Positions 8,454 through 15,473 of a stretch of DNA of 16,839 bases are shown piece by piece. The stretch covers positions 1 to 16,839 of the forward strand of contig CAYWFP010000088.1 of NCBI GenBank assembly GCA_964457365.1, read 5' to 3'. The translations under genes were made by a program, and so were the position numbers. This DNA comes from CAYWFP01 sp964457365. Lineage in GTDB: Bacteria > Planctomycetota > SZUA-567. A model generated the notes under the pieces. The model did not search any database. It had not been told where the DNA came from and saw nothing but the letters and a program-made list of their open reading frames with translations. Position 1 is the first letter of the stretch; the number at the start of each line of letters is the position of its first letter.

Positions 8454-9602
8454 ATGCTGCGAACACTCCTCTGCGGTTGTTGCTGGCTGGGCACGCTGTT
8501 GTGCGTAGCCGGGTGCACCACCGGTTTCGCCGACGATCCCGACGGTGGGTATTATGCCTGGGGCAAGCGCGGGCTCGAGGACGGGGAGCCCGAACGCACC
8601 AGCGGACGGGTCAAGCCGCCGACTCCGCCGCGATTCTATCATCTCGATCCGAATAAACCGCGGCAGACGGAGTATCCCGGTTTTGCCATTGCGGAGGTGG
8701 CGCTCGAGCCGGCGCCGAATCTGCAGCCGTTGCCGTCGCACCGCCTGCAACACCCGCACGCGGGGATCCAGCCGCTGAGTGTCCAGGTCAATCGCGACCA
8801 ACTCGACGGCGGGCGTCCGGTCGAAGGCGCGCCGATGGACCCCAACGGCATGCTGCCGCTGGAGCAGCTCATCTACGGCGGTCCGTACGGCGAGCAGGGC
8901 GATCCGCAGACCTATGCCGTCGTCGTCGGCGACAAACTGCGCGTCCGCATCGAGCGGCATCCGGAGTTCATCGAGGAGGAGATGCGTCTGCGCCCCGACG
9001 TCGACGCCGATGCGGCCGCGGTGATGACGGTGCGCGAGGACGGCACGCTCCGCATTCCCGGTACGCAGGATTCCGTCCAGGCCGCGGGGCTGACGCCCGC
9101 GCATATCGCCGAAGCGATCGGCAAGACCATCCGCCGCTACGTGCGCCGGACGCCGGTGGTGCGCGTGAGCGTGGCGCTCGGGCACGGCGGTTATTACTAC
9201 GTCTTCGGCGCGGTCAGGCATCAGGGCCGTTTCGCGCTGGGCACGCGGCCGGTCCGTCTGAGCGAGGCGGTCTTCCTGGCCAATTCCGAGCGTTTCGAGG
9301 CCGGGATGGACAAGACGCGCGACGAGGCGCTCGCCGAGGAACTCGCGCGCGGCGTGCGCGTCAACTACGGCAAGGAATGGCGCGCCAAGATGCGCAGCGT
9401 CACGCTGATCACCCCGCACCGCACCCATCCGGTGCGCCAGATCTGCGACGTGACCGCCGCGCTCTTCGAGGGGCGCAAGCGCGAGGACCCCATCGTCAAG
9501 CCGGGGCAGATCGTTATTGTCGACAAGGGACTCGACCGCAAGGTTGTCGATTACCTCAACAACGTGCTCAGCGGCATCACCTTCGCGCCGCGGGTGGAGT
9601 AG
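8454..9602 (+). CDS. Wza-like polysaccharide export lipoprotein
   Basis: This 382-residue protein has a lipoprotein signal ending in the lipobox VAGC (Cys21), placing it in the outer membrane or periplasm. After a Pro-rich, low-similarity stretch comes a polysaccharide export domain (about 154-240, starting YAVVVGDKLRVRIERHP). An SLBB-like domain follows (about 248-353, starting YYVFGAVRHQGRFAL), closing with IVKPGQIVIVDKG. Such proteins form the outer-membrane channel for capsule or exopolysaccharide. The start is ATG 8454 (GGAG at 8444-8447), not the in-frame GTG at 8442. It is the first gene of a tight four-gene block; the next gene begins 4 nt after its stop. The N-terminal 130 residues are longer and more divergent than in classic Wza. 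Confidence 0.85.
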   Translation: MLRTLLCGCCWLGTLLCVAGCTTGFADDPDGGYYAWGKRGLEDGEPERTSGRVKPPTPPRFYHLDPNKPRQTEYPGFAIAEVALEPAPNLQPLPSHRLQHPHAGIQPLSVQVNRDQLDGGRPVEGAPMDPNGMLPLEQLIYGGPYGEQGDPQTYAVVVGDKLRVRIERHPEFIEEEMRLRPDVDADAAAVMTVREDGTLRIPGTQDSVQAAGLTPAHIAEAIGKTIRRYVRRTPVVRVSVALGHGGYYYVFGAVRHQGRFALGTRPVRLSEAVFLANSERFEAGMDKTRDEALAEELARGVRVNYGKEWRAKMRSVTLITPHRTHPVRQICDVTAALFEGRKREDPIVKPGQIVIVDKGLDRKVVDYLNNVLSGITFAPRVE

Positions 9603-9605
9603 ACC

Positions 9606-11651
9606 ATGCAGACCGAACGCGTGACCCGGACAACCGGCGGCACCCGCGCGGTGCTGCGGCGGCTGGTGGTCGCGCTCGGGGTCTGGATCCTCGCGTTCCT
9701 CGCCGCCGGGGTGTGGCTGCTGTTGACGCCCAAGCTCTACCGCAGCGAGATGATCCTGCTCGTGCGCGGCGAACCCGCCCACGCCGAGATCGGCACGTAC
9801 GTCGCCGGGCATCTTCTGAGCGAGGAGAACGTCTCGCTCATGGTCCGCAATCTCCGCTTCGTGGCCCAGGAGGAATTCGGCGGCGGCCGCTACGGCGCGA
9901 CCCGCGCTCTTACCCCGGACGAGCGCGAAGAACTCGACGCCATGCTGGCGCGCATGGAGGAGATTCTCCCCGCGCGTCTGCTCCCGCAGAAGACCGACGA
10001 CGCGCTGCTGGCTTTCGCCGAACAGATGAACATCCAGACGCTGGCCTTCGCGCTGGATGCGGTGAAGCGACCGGCCGGGGCGCGGCTCTCGACGCTGATG
10101 GTCACCGATCCGGCGGAGAACCGTTTCGGCAAGGCTTTGCGGGCACAACTCATGCCGGCCACGCCGCAGGCCGCTCCGGCACTGGTGCGCAAGACCGCCG
10201 CCGAGGCGCTGGCGAAGAAGATGCACGGGTCCACCGTGGCGCTCTCGCCCGCGGCGCAGTACGAGTTGTACCTGGCCTGCCGGGCATTGCCGATGCTCGA
10301 ACGGTTGAATCTGCTGTCGCTGAATTGGGAGCGCGTCGACGAACCGGCCAGCGCCGACTGGCACCGGCGCATCCAGAACGGTATGCGCGTGGAGTTCGAT
10401 GCGTCCGGCCGCCTGAGTCTTCGTTTTGACGACCGCCGGCGCTTTCCGACCGACGCGAGCAACCATCTCGTTCTCGAAACCGCCGCGGCCATGTACGAGG
10501 CCGAGTGGGCGCGGTTGGCCTATGTCGAGACCGATCGCCAGCGCGAACGCCTCGGTCAGGAGGCGGCGGAGCTGCGCAAGCAGGTGGTCGCGGTCGAGCA
10601 GGACGTTGCCGCACAGGCCGAGCGGATGAGCGCGCTGCGCGCCACGCTCGACCGGGTGCTGGACGTGGCGCAGGACTCGGCCAACCTGAGCAGGCTCGAA
10701 CCGGCCTGGCGCGAGGAGATGGCGCCGGTGGAGGCCATCGCGTCGCAGGTCAAGCGTATCGAGGAGAAGCTGGCGACGCTGGCCGATCTGGACCGGCGGC
10801 GCGCGGAACTCTTCGCCGAGGCGCGTCATCTGCAGGTATTCGTCCGCGCGGCGGCGACGGCGGTGGTACGCGTGGAGGTAACGCGCGAGCAACTGACCGA
10901 CACGCCGGAAGTGCGCGATTTCAAGCAGGAGCGGGCGGAGATGGCGCTCAGGCGCCGGACGCTTTTGAATCGCTGCACCACCGCGCACCCGGCGGTGAAA
11001 CGCATCGACGAGGCGCTGGAGAAACTCGACCGGCGGATCGACCTGCTGAGTCCGCCGAATCCCCCGGAGAAACACCGCGTCGAGCGCGTCGGCTCGGAGA
11101 AGCTCGAGGACTATCGCCGCGAACTGGCCGCGCAGATGGCCCGCATCGACGGGATCAAGGCCCGGCGCATGGCGGTGGTGAAATCGCTCGCGGAAGACGT
11201 CGACTCGGCCAAACGCGTTCTCGACGGCTGGGGCGAACGCGAACGCGAGCGGCGCGCTTGGGAGTTGCGCCGGCAACTGGCGACGGTCGAGAACAAGCTC
11301 AAGAACTTGCGTTCCTCGGAGATGGAAGGCGTCGAGGACGTCTTCGAGGTATTCCGCCGGCCGCTGCCGCCGACGGATTATCTGCAGCCCGATACGGCGC
11401 TCGTCTACGGCATCGCCTGCGGGGCGGGGTTGCTGGCGGCATTGATCGTCTTTTTCGCCAGTGGCGAAAGCGCGGTGACGGTGGTCGCGCCGGTCGAAAC
11501 GCCGATTCGACCGGAGCCGCAGCCGGTGCCGTCGGGACAACCGGTCCAGCCGCCGCCGGCTTCTCCCGAGGCGTCGCTGCCGGTGCTGGGCGTGATTCCG
11601 GAATTCGATGCCGCGGACGAGGCGACCCCTGCGCGCGGAGGCAAGGCATGA
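9606..11651 (+). CDS. Wzz/GumC-like polysaccharide co-polymerase (chain-length determinant)
   Basis: This 681-residue inner-membrane protein has a basic N-terminus and a first span at about 18-40, followed by TPKLYRSEM, the usual beginning of the Wzz domain. A very long periplasmic region (about 45-590) is rich in heptad-like charged helices, and a Pro-containing segment leads to a second span at about 597-618. The cytoplasmic tail is Pro-rich (635-655) and contains LPVLGVIPEF (663-672), the linker that in fused Wzc-type proteins leads into the BY-kinase domain. Here the kinase is a separate gene overlapping by ATGA. These proteins set polymer length and couple synthesis to export. GGAG at 9596-9599 lies before ATG 9606. 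It is longer than most family members, mostly through the coiled-coil part. Confidence 0.85.
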   Translation: MQTERVTRTTGGTRAVLRRLVVALGVWILAFLAAGVWLLLTPKLYRSEMILLVRGEPAHAEIGTYVAGHLLSEENVSLMVRNLRFVAQEEFGGGRYGATRALTPDEREELDAMLARMEEILPARLLPQKTDDALLAFAEQMNIQTLAFALDAVKRPAGARLSTLMVTDPAENRFGKALRAQLMPATPQAAPALVRKTAAEALAKKMHGSTVALSPAAQYELYLACRALPMLERLNLLSLNWERVDEPASADWHRRIQNGMRVEFDASGRLSLRFDDRRRFPTDASNHLVLETAAAMYEAEWARLAYVETDRQRERLGQEAAELRKQVVAVEQDVAAQAERMSALRATLDRVLDVAQDSANLSRLEPAWREEMAPVEAIASQVKRIEEKLATLADLDRRRAELFAEARHLQVFVRAAATAVVRVEVTREQLTDTPEVRDFKQERAEMALRRRTLLNRCTTAHPAVKRIDEALEKLDRRIDLLSPPNPPEKHRVERVGSEKLEDYRRELAAQMARIDGIKARRMAVVKSLAEDVDSAKRVLDGWGERERERRAWELRRQLATVENKLKNLRSSEMEGVEDVFEVFRRPLPPTDYLQPDTALVYGIACGAGLLAALIVFFASGESAVTVVAPVETPIRPEPQPVPSGQPVQPPPASPEASLPVLGVIPEFDAADEATPARGGKA

Positions 11652-12421
11652 GCCCGGGGAACGAACCGATCGAGGACGCCTTCCGCAACCTCGTCCAGAG
11701 CGGGGCGGTGGACGCGTTCTGCCAGCAGGTCAATCCGCAGGCCGCACTTCCCGAGGAAGCCGCGCCCGGAACGCCGGTGCGCGAGGACACCCGATCCGCC
11801 GTCGATGCGCTCGCGCCGCAGATACCGTCACCGGCGGGGCGGGTGCTGCGCGCGTATCAGGAATTGATCCAGCGTCTGCAGCAGCTTCAGGTGAGGCCGC
11901 CGTCGCTCCTTTTGACCAGTGCCGAGGCCGGCAGCGGCAAGACCGCCACGGCGTTGAATCTGGCGCGGCTGATCGGGCTGGCCGCGGACAACCGGGTGCT
12001 GCTGGTGGACATGAACCTGGCGCGGCCGGCATTGCCGATGTTGCTGGATCTGCCGCCGGCGGAAGCGGATCTGCGCGCGGCGCTGGAGGGGGATTGCGAC
12101 CTGGAAGACGCGCTCCATTACGGCCGGGCGGAGAACCTGTACGTCCTCTGCGCGCGGCGCGCCTGGCCGGGCGGCCCCGAGGTGCTGCGCCGGCTCGATC
12201 CGGGGGCATGGACCGACCGCTTGCACACGGGATTCGATTTCGTCATCATCGACACGCCGGCGCTGCCGCTCTCGCCGGAGGCGGCGCTGCTGGGGCGTTT
12301 CGTCGGCGGGGTGGCGCTGGTCGAACGCCAGGGCGCCGCGGGCAACGCGCGCGAAACCGTATGCGGCCGGCTCCGCGAGGCCCGCGCGGAAGTGCTCGGC
12401 GTGATCCGGACATTCGCCTGA
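11648..12421 (+). CDS. BY-kinase-like (CpsD/CapB) P-loop ATPase lacking a tyrosine cluster
   Basis: This 257-residue protein starts at ATG 11648, overlapping the previous stop by 4 nt (ATGA), so translation is probably coupled. It has Walker A SAEAGSGKT (91-99), the Walker A' region LLVDMNLARP (118-127) and Walker B FVIIDTPA (198-205), the MinD/BY-kinase pattern. BY-kinases normally autophosphorylate on a C-terminal tyrosine cluster and control the co-polymerase. Here the C-terminus has no tyrosine after Tyr165, and the usual DxD in Walker A' reads D121-M-N123. ATP binding is well supported; tyrosine kinase activity is doubtful. The N-terminal 60 residues are low complexity and may contact the preceding protein. 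Confidence 0.85.
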   Translation: MSPGNEPIEDAFRNLVQSGAVDAFCQQVNPQAALPEEAAPGTPVREDTRSAVDALAPQIPSPAGRVLRAYQELIQRLQQLQVRPPSLLLTSAEAGSGKTATALNLARLIGLAADNRVLLVDMNLARPALPMLLDLPPAEADLRAALEGDCDLEDALHYGRAENLYVLCARRAWPGGPEVLRRLDPGAWTDRLHTGFDFVIIDTPALPLSPEAALLGRFVGGVALVERQGAAGNARETVCGRLREARAEVLGVIRTFA

Positions 12422-12431
12422 GAGGACGAGC

Positions 12432-13343
12432 ATGTATCTGCGGCACTGGGGCATGACCCGCCGACCGTTCAGCAACACCCACGCGCTCGACATGTTCGTG
12501 CCGCTGGAGTCGTCGGTGCTGGCGCTGAACAAGCTGCGCTACGCGCTCGCGGCGGAACTGGGCGTCGTCTGCGTCGGCGGGCCGGCGGGGGTGGGCAAGA
12601 CCGAGCTGGTGCGCATCGTCGTGGAGGATCTCAGACGCGCGGGCTGGATGGCGGGGTACCTGCCGAATCCGCGCGGCAGCCGCGAGACGGTGATGCGCGC
12701 GGTGGGGCGCGAACTCGGCGCGCCGGCGGAGCCCGACGCGAGCTGGCCGACCGAGGAGGTGCAGTGGCGGCTGCAGTCGCTGGCCGACGCCGATGCGCGC
12801 GTCTGCCTCGCCGTCGACGACGTGCAGACGGTCGAAGAGGCGGGCTTTCTGGAGGACCTGCGGCTGCTCCTGAACGTCGAGCGCGACGGTCTGCCGGTGC
12901 TGAACCTGGTCCTCGCCGGGCAGCCGCACATGGACGACCTGCTCGCGGGAACCAGCCACTTCGATTCGCGCGTAGCCATGCGCGTGCCGCTGAAGTCGTT
13001 CACCGAGGACGAGACCATGCACTACGTCCTCTACCGTCTCAAGCTCGCCGGCTGCACCCGCGGCATCTTCACCCGGCGCGCGGCGGAGATGATCTACCAA
13101 CTCAGCGGCGGCGTCGCCGCCGACGTCAACCGCCTCTGCGAACTCGCGCTGGTCACCGGCTTCGGCCTCAAGGCGGACAAGATCAAGCCCGAGGTGGTGG
13201 AGAACGCCGGGCGCGACCTGGGGCTCTCGCCGACGACCGCGGTCGACCAGGATCTGGACGACTTCTGGGCCGCGCCGCCCCCGCAGCCCGAGCCGAAGAC
13301 GGCCAGGGACGGGGACTTCGACATCCTCGCCAGCCTCGAATAG
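12432..13343 (+). CDS. ExeA/GspA-like AAA+ ATPase of polysaccharide locus
   Basis: This 303-residue protein begins YLRHWGMTRRPFSNT, the usual opening of ExeA-type and XrtA-associated ATPases (typically 'Y..fygL...PF'). It carries Walker A GGPAGVGKTE (49-58), Walker B VCLAVDDVQ (124-132) and the sensor-type LVLAGQP (159-165). A helical lid ends in SGGVAADVNRLCELAL (225-240). The C-terminus is a Pro-rich linker plus the acidic DGDFDILASLE. Related proteins drive secretin assembly (ExeA) or accompany exopolysaccharide/exosortase loci; position after Wza, Wzz and BY-kinase genes favours the second. AGAGGA overlapping the previous stop serves ATG 12432. There is no peptidoglycan-binding domain as in full ExeA. 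Confidence 0.85.
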   Translation: MYLRHWGMTRRPFSNTHALDMFVPLESSVLALNKLRYALAAELGVVCVGGPAGVGKTELVRIVVEDLRRAGWMAGYLPNPRGSRETVMRAVGRELGAPAEPDASWPTEEVQWRLQSLADADARVCLAVDDVQTVEEAGFLEDLRLLLNVERDGLPVLNLVLAGQPHMDDLLAGTSHFDSRVAMRVPLKSFTEDETMHYVLYRLKLAGCTRGIFTRRAAEMIYQLSGGVAADVNRLCELALVTGFGLKADKIKPEVVENAGRDLGLSPTTAVDQDLDDFWAAPPPQPEPKTARDGDFDILASLE

Positions 13344-13369
13344 CTTCGCGCCACGTTTTGCCGCAGCTT

Positions 13370-13401
13370 AAAAAAAACGCCGGCGCGCAACGGCACCGGC
13401 G
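13370..13401 (-). terminator. Intrinsic terminator of the flagellar-rod-like gene
   Basis: On the minus strand CGCCGG pairs with CCGGCG, extendable by three inner pairs including one G-T, and is followed directly by eight T (the A run at 13370-13377). It lies 22 bp beyond the stop of the minus-strand gene. Read on the plus strand it lacks a T tract. Confidence 0.75.
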
Positions 13402-13423
13402 GCGGGAATGAGATGCGGACGGC

Positions 13424-13765
13424 TCAGGCGAAGATATCCAGCAGCTGGCCGAGCATCTGGTCGCGCGTGCGCACCGCGGCGATATTGGCGGCGCTGGCGT
13501 GCTGGGCGATCATCATGTTCGGCACCTCTTCGGCGAGTTCGGTGTTGCTCAGCTCGACGGTATCGCCGGTCGACGGATCCGGCGCCTGCGGCCCGGGAGT
13601 GTCGACGATGTCGTAGACGTTCCGGACGCCTTCGGCCTCGGTCTCGACCTGCAGCGCCCGGCCTTTCTTGAACTCGTCGGTGTTGATGTTGGCGACGTTG
13701 TTCGCCGTCACGTCGAGGTGGCCGGCAAACGCCTTGATCCCGGATACGCTGCCCTGGAGTTCCAT
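13424..13765 (-). CDS. Short flagellar basal-body rod-like protein (FlgB/FlgC family)
   Basis: This 113-residue protein has both hallmark ends of axial flagellar proteins. The N-terminal segment is GIKAFAGHLDVTANNVANIN followed by TDEFKKGRA (usual 'ANNIANxNTxGFK'). The C-terminal segment is VELSNTELAEEVPNMMIAQH, then NIAAVRTRDQMLGQLLDI (usual 'SNVDLAxEMxxMI.AQ...NxKxxxTxDEML..LLDI'). The middle is only about 30 residues, so it is shorter than FlgB or FlgC (about 130-145). It would assemble as helical rod or axial subunits via the type III export route if functional. The start is ATG 13765 with AAGGAG 6-7 nt upstream. It stands alone with its own promoter and terminator and no other flagellar gene nearby. 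The fold is sure; a true rod role is unproven. Confidence 0.85.
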   Translation of the reverse strand: MELQGSVSGIKAFAGHLDVTANNVANINTDEFKKGRALQVETEAEGVRNVYDIVDTPGPQAPDPSTGDTVELSNTELAEEVPNMMIAQHASAANIAAVRTRDQMLGQLLDIFA

Positions 13766-13789
13766 CACCGTCTCCTTGCGCCTATTGCG

Positions 13790-13817
13790 AGTCTACCCTC
13801 ATCGGCGGCTTAGGCAA
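13790..13817 (-). promoter_or_regulatory. Probable promoter of the rod-like gene
   Basis: On the minus strand TTGCCT (13812-13817), a 16-nt spacer and TAGACT (13790-13795) lie about 25-50 bp upstream of ATG 13765. Each box matches the sigma70 consensus at four of six positions. Confidence 0.45.
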
Positions 13818-13964
13818 ATCTGAAAAGCACGAATTCCGGCGGAAAGTGCCCCGGTTGCGCAGGAATCCCGCCCGCACCGTCGCGTTCGCCCCGTTTTCGC
13901 AGCCCGTTACGTCCCGCCGCCGCGTCGCGTATCATTTCGGCAAAAGCTGGCAGCGGGATACGTC
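13818..13964. other. Non-coding stretch upstream of the possible small ORF
   Basis: No gene is supported here. A TATCAT box (13930-13935) with a poor TTACGT -35 (13907-13912) is a weak candidate promoter for the small reading frame that follows. Confidence 0.25.
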
Positions 13965-14135
13965 ATGGCCATCGGGCATCCAGGAAAAGCGAAACGCTGC
14001 CGCCGGACGTGGGCGGTGATGGCGCTCGGGGAGTGCGTGTGGATGTGCCTGCTGGCGGGGTGCTATTGGTTTGGTGGCCGCAGGATGATTGTGATGTGGC
14101 GGATGGGCAGGATTTCTTACGAGTTGGAGAAGTAA
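13965..14135 (+). CDS. Possible 56-residue membrane peptide or lipoprotein
   Basis: A short open frame from ATG 13965 to TAA 14133 encodes a peptide with a strongly basic N-terminus (KAKRCRR, 8-14) and a hydrophobic core. The core runs into LLAGC (29-33), which fits a lipobox with Cys33. Trp/Met/Arg-rich sequence and ISYELEK follow at the end. The basic region, hydrophobic core and lipobox in the right order argue for a real secreted product, and the frame fills an otherwise empty gap. Against it are the weak ribosome binding site (GGGA about 8 nt upstream), a long n-region and no recognised family. Its function is unknown. Confidence 0.4.
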   Translation: MAIGHPGKAKRCRRTWAVMALGECVWMCLLAGCYWFGGRRMIVMWRMGRISYELEK

Positions 14136-14190
14136 AATCCCGGCGGGGAGATCATCCGCTGATTCGAACTCCTATCGCCGCGATATCCGC

Positions 14191-14218
14191 TTGCGCGCGC
14201 ATGAATCGGGGGTATAAT
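14191..14218 (+). promoter_or_regulatory. Promoter of the PQQ-propeller/crcB unit
   Basis: A perfect -10 TATAAT (14213-14218) lies 16 nt after TTGCGC (14191-14196). Transcription would begin near 14225-14227. That is essentially at the first in-frame ATG (14227), so the AAGGAG at 14252-14257 would sit inside a leader of about 40 nt. Confidence 0.6.
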
Positions 14219-14226
14219 CAACGCGA

Positions 14227-15471
14227 ATGGCCGATTCCGCTTTTCGTGTTCAAGGAGACTCTTCCATCCGTCAGGTCCTGACCGCCGCGTTCTGCCTCAT
14301 GCTCGCCGCCTCCGCCATGGCCGAGGACTGGCCACAGTGGAACGGCCCCAACCGCGACAACAAGTCCACCGAGACGGGGCTGCTGAAGGAGTGGCCCGGC
14401 AACGGGCCGAAAGAGCTCTGGTCGTACGACGAACTCGGCATGGGTTACTCCACCGTTGCGGTTGTCGACGGCACGATCTATACCACCGGCCTCGAAGACG
14501 GCAAGCTCGTCGTCTATGCGCTCGACACCGCCGGCAAGCTCAAGTGGAAGAAGCGCTGCGGCCATGGCTGGACCGGGGGGTATCCCGGCGCGCGCCCCAC
14601 GCCGACCATCGACGACGGCAAGCTCTACGTCATGGGCGCGCACGCGCTGGTCGTCTGCCTCGACGCGAAGAGCGGCGACGAGGTCTGGCAGCAGGACCTG
14701 AAGAAGAAGTACGACGCCAAGAACATCCACTGGGGCATTACCGAGTCGCTGCTGGTGGGCAAGGACAAGCTCATCTGCACCCCCGGCGGCAACAAGGCAG
14801 CCATCGTCGCGCTGGACAAGGGCTCGGGCAAGGAGATCTGGTCCAGCACCATCGGCGAGAAGAGCGCCTACTGCAGCCCCAAGGTGGTCGAGCACAACAA
14901 GATCCCGATGCTGCTGACCGGGCTCTCGAAGAGCTTCGTCGGCGTCAACGCCAGCACCGGTGACTTGCTGTGGAAGTATACCCGGAATCCCAAGTACGGC
15001 ATCCACGCGGTCGAGCCGCTGTACCTCGACGGCATGGTCTTCTGCTCCAGCGCTTACGGCCGCGGCAGCGAGATGATCGTCGTCGACAAGGACGGCAAGG
15101 GCTACTCCGGCCCCAAGTGGACCACCAAGGACATCGCCTGCCATCACGGCGGGCTGGTCGAGCACGAGGGCATTATCTACGGCTCCAGCGACCGCGGCTG
15201 GGCGTCGATCGATTTCGAGTCCGGCAAGACCATCGACAAGCAGGGGCTGGTGGGCAAGGGATCGCTCGCCTACGCCGAGGGGCATCTGTACCTCTACGGC
15301 GAGCGCGGCAAGCTCGCGCTGGTCGCCATCGACAAGGGCAGGTTCAGCCTCAAGAGCCAGTTTCAGATCCGCAAAGGACAGGCCCAGCACTGGGCCCATC
15401 CGGTGGTCTGCGGCGGGGTGCTCTACGTCCGCCACGGCTCGGTGCTGATGGCTTTCGACATCAAGGGGTAG
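14227..15471 (+). CDS. Secreted PQQ-type beta-propeller protein
   Basis: The frame from ATG 14227 encodes 414 residues. A hydrophobic signal segment (about 15-32, ending ASAMA) precedes mature sequence starting EDWPQWNGPNRD, a signature of PQQ-like (BamB-like) propellers abundant in Planctomycetes and relatives. Blade motifs of the type 'G.lyv.......l..ld..tGk..W' recur, for example LVVYALDTAGKLKWKKRC and LVVCLDAKSGDEVWQQ. No quinoprotein dehydrogenase catalytic set was identified, so a scaffold or periplasmic binding role is more likely. ATG 14227 is the first conventional start, but it lies at the predicted transcript start and yields an acidic n-region. AAGGAG at 14252-14257 instead points to the in-frame ATC at 14266. 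crcB starts 3 nt after the stop. Confidence 0.85.
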   Translation: MADSAFRVQGDSSIRQVLTAAFCLMLAASAMAEDWPQWNGPNRDNKSTETGLLKEWPGNGPKELWSYDELGMGYSTVAVVDGTIYTTGLEDGKLVVYALDTAGKLKWKKRCGHGWTGGYPGARPTPTIDDGKLYVMGAHALVVCLDAKSGDEVWQQDLKKKYDAKNIHWGITESLLVGKDKLICTPGGNKAAIVALDKGSGKEIWSSTIGEKSAYCSPKVVEHNKIPMLLTGLSKSFVGVNASTGDLLWKYTRNPKYGIHAVEPLYLDGMVFCSSAYGRGSEMIVVDKDGKGYSGPKWTTKDIACHHGGLVEHEGIIYGSSDRGWASIDFESGKTIDKQGLVGKGSLAYAEGHLYLYGERGKLALVAIDKGRFSLKSQFQIRKGQAQHWAHPVVCGGVLYVRHGSVLMAFDIKG

Positions 15472-15473
15472 CG

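Noticed and set aside
8436..11540. Open reading frame of about 1000 codons on the minus strand across the Wza-like and Wzz-like genes
   Set aside because: It is antisense to two clearly recognisable genes, is very rich in Arg/His/Ala/Leu with no domain pattern, and results from high GC at third positions of the true genes.
13378..13401. Plus-strand terminator for the polysaccharide operon
   Set aside because: The hairpin has its T tract only on the minus strand; on the plus strand GCGGGAATG follows, so it serves the rod-like gene.
14136..14185. Fluoride riboswitch-like fragments (GGGAGATCATCC, GCTGAT...CTCCTA) upstream of the propeller/crcB unit
   Set aside because: The conserved middle AAC and second stem of the riboswitch are missing, and the element lies upstream of the TATAAT promoter at 14213, so it would not be in the transcript.
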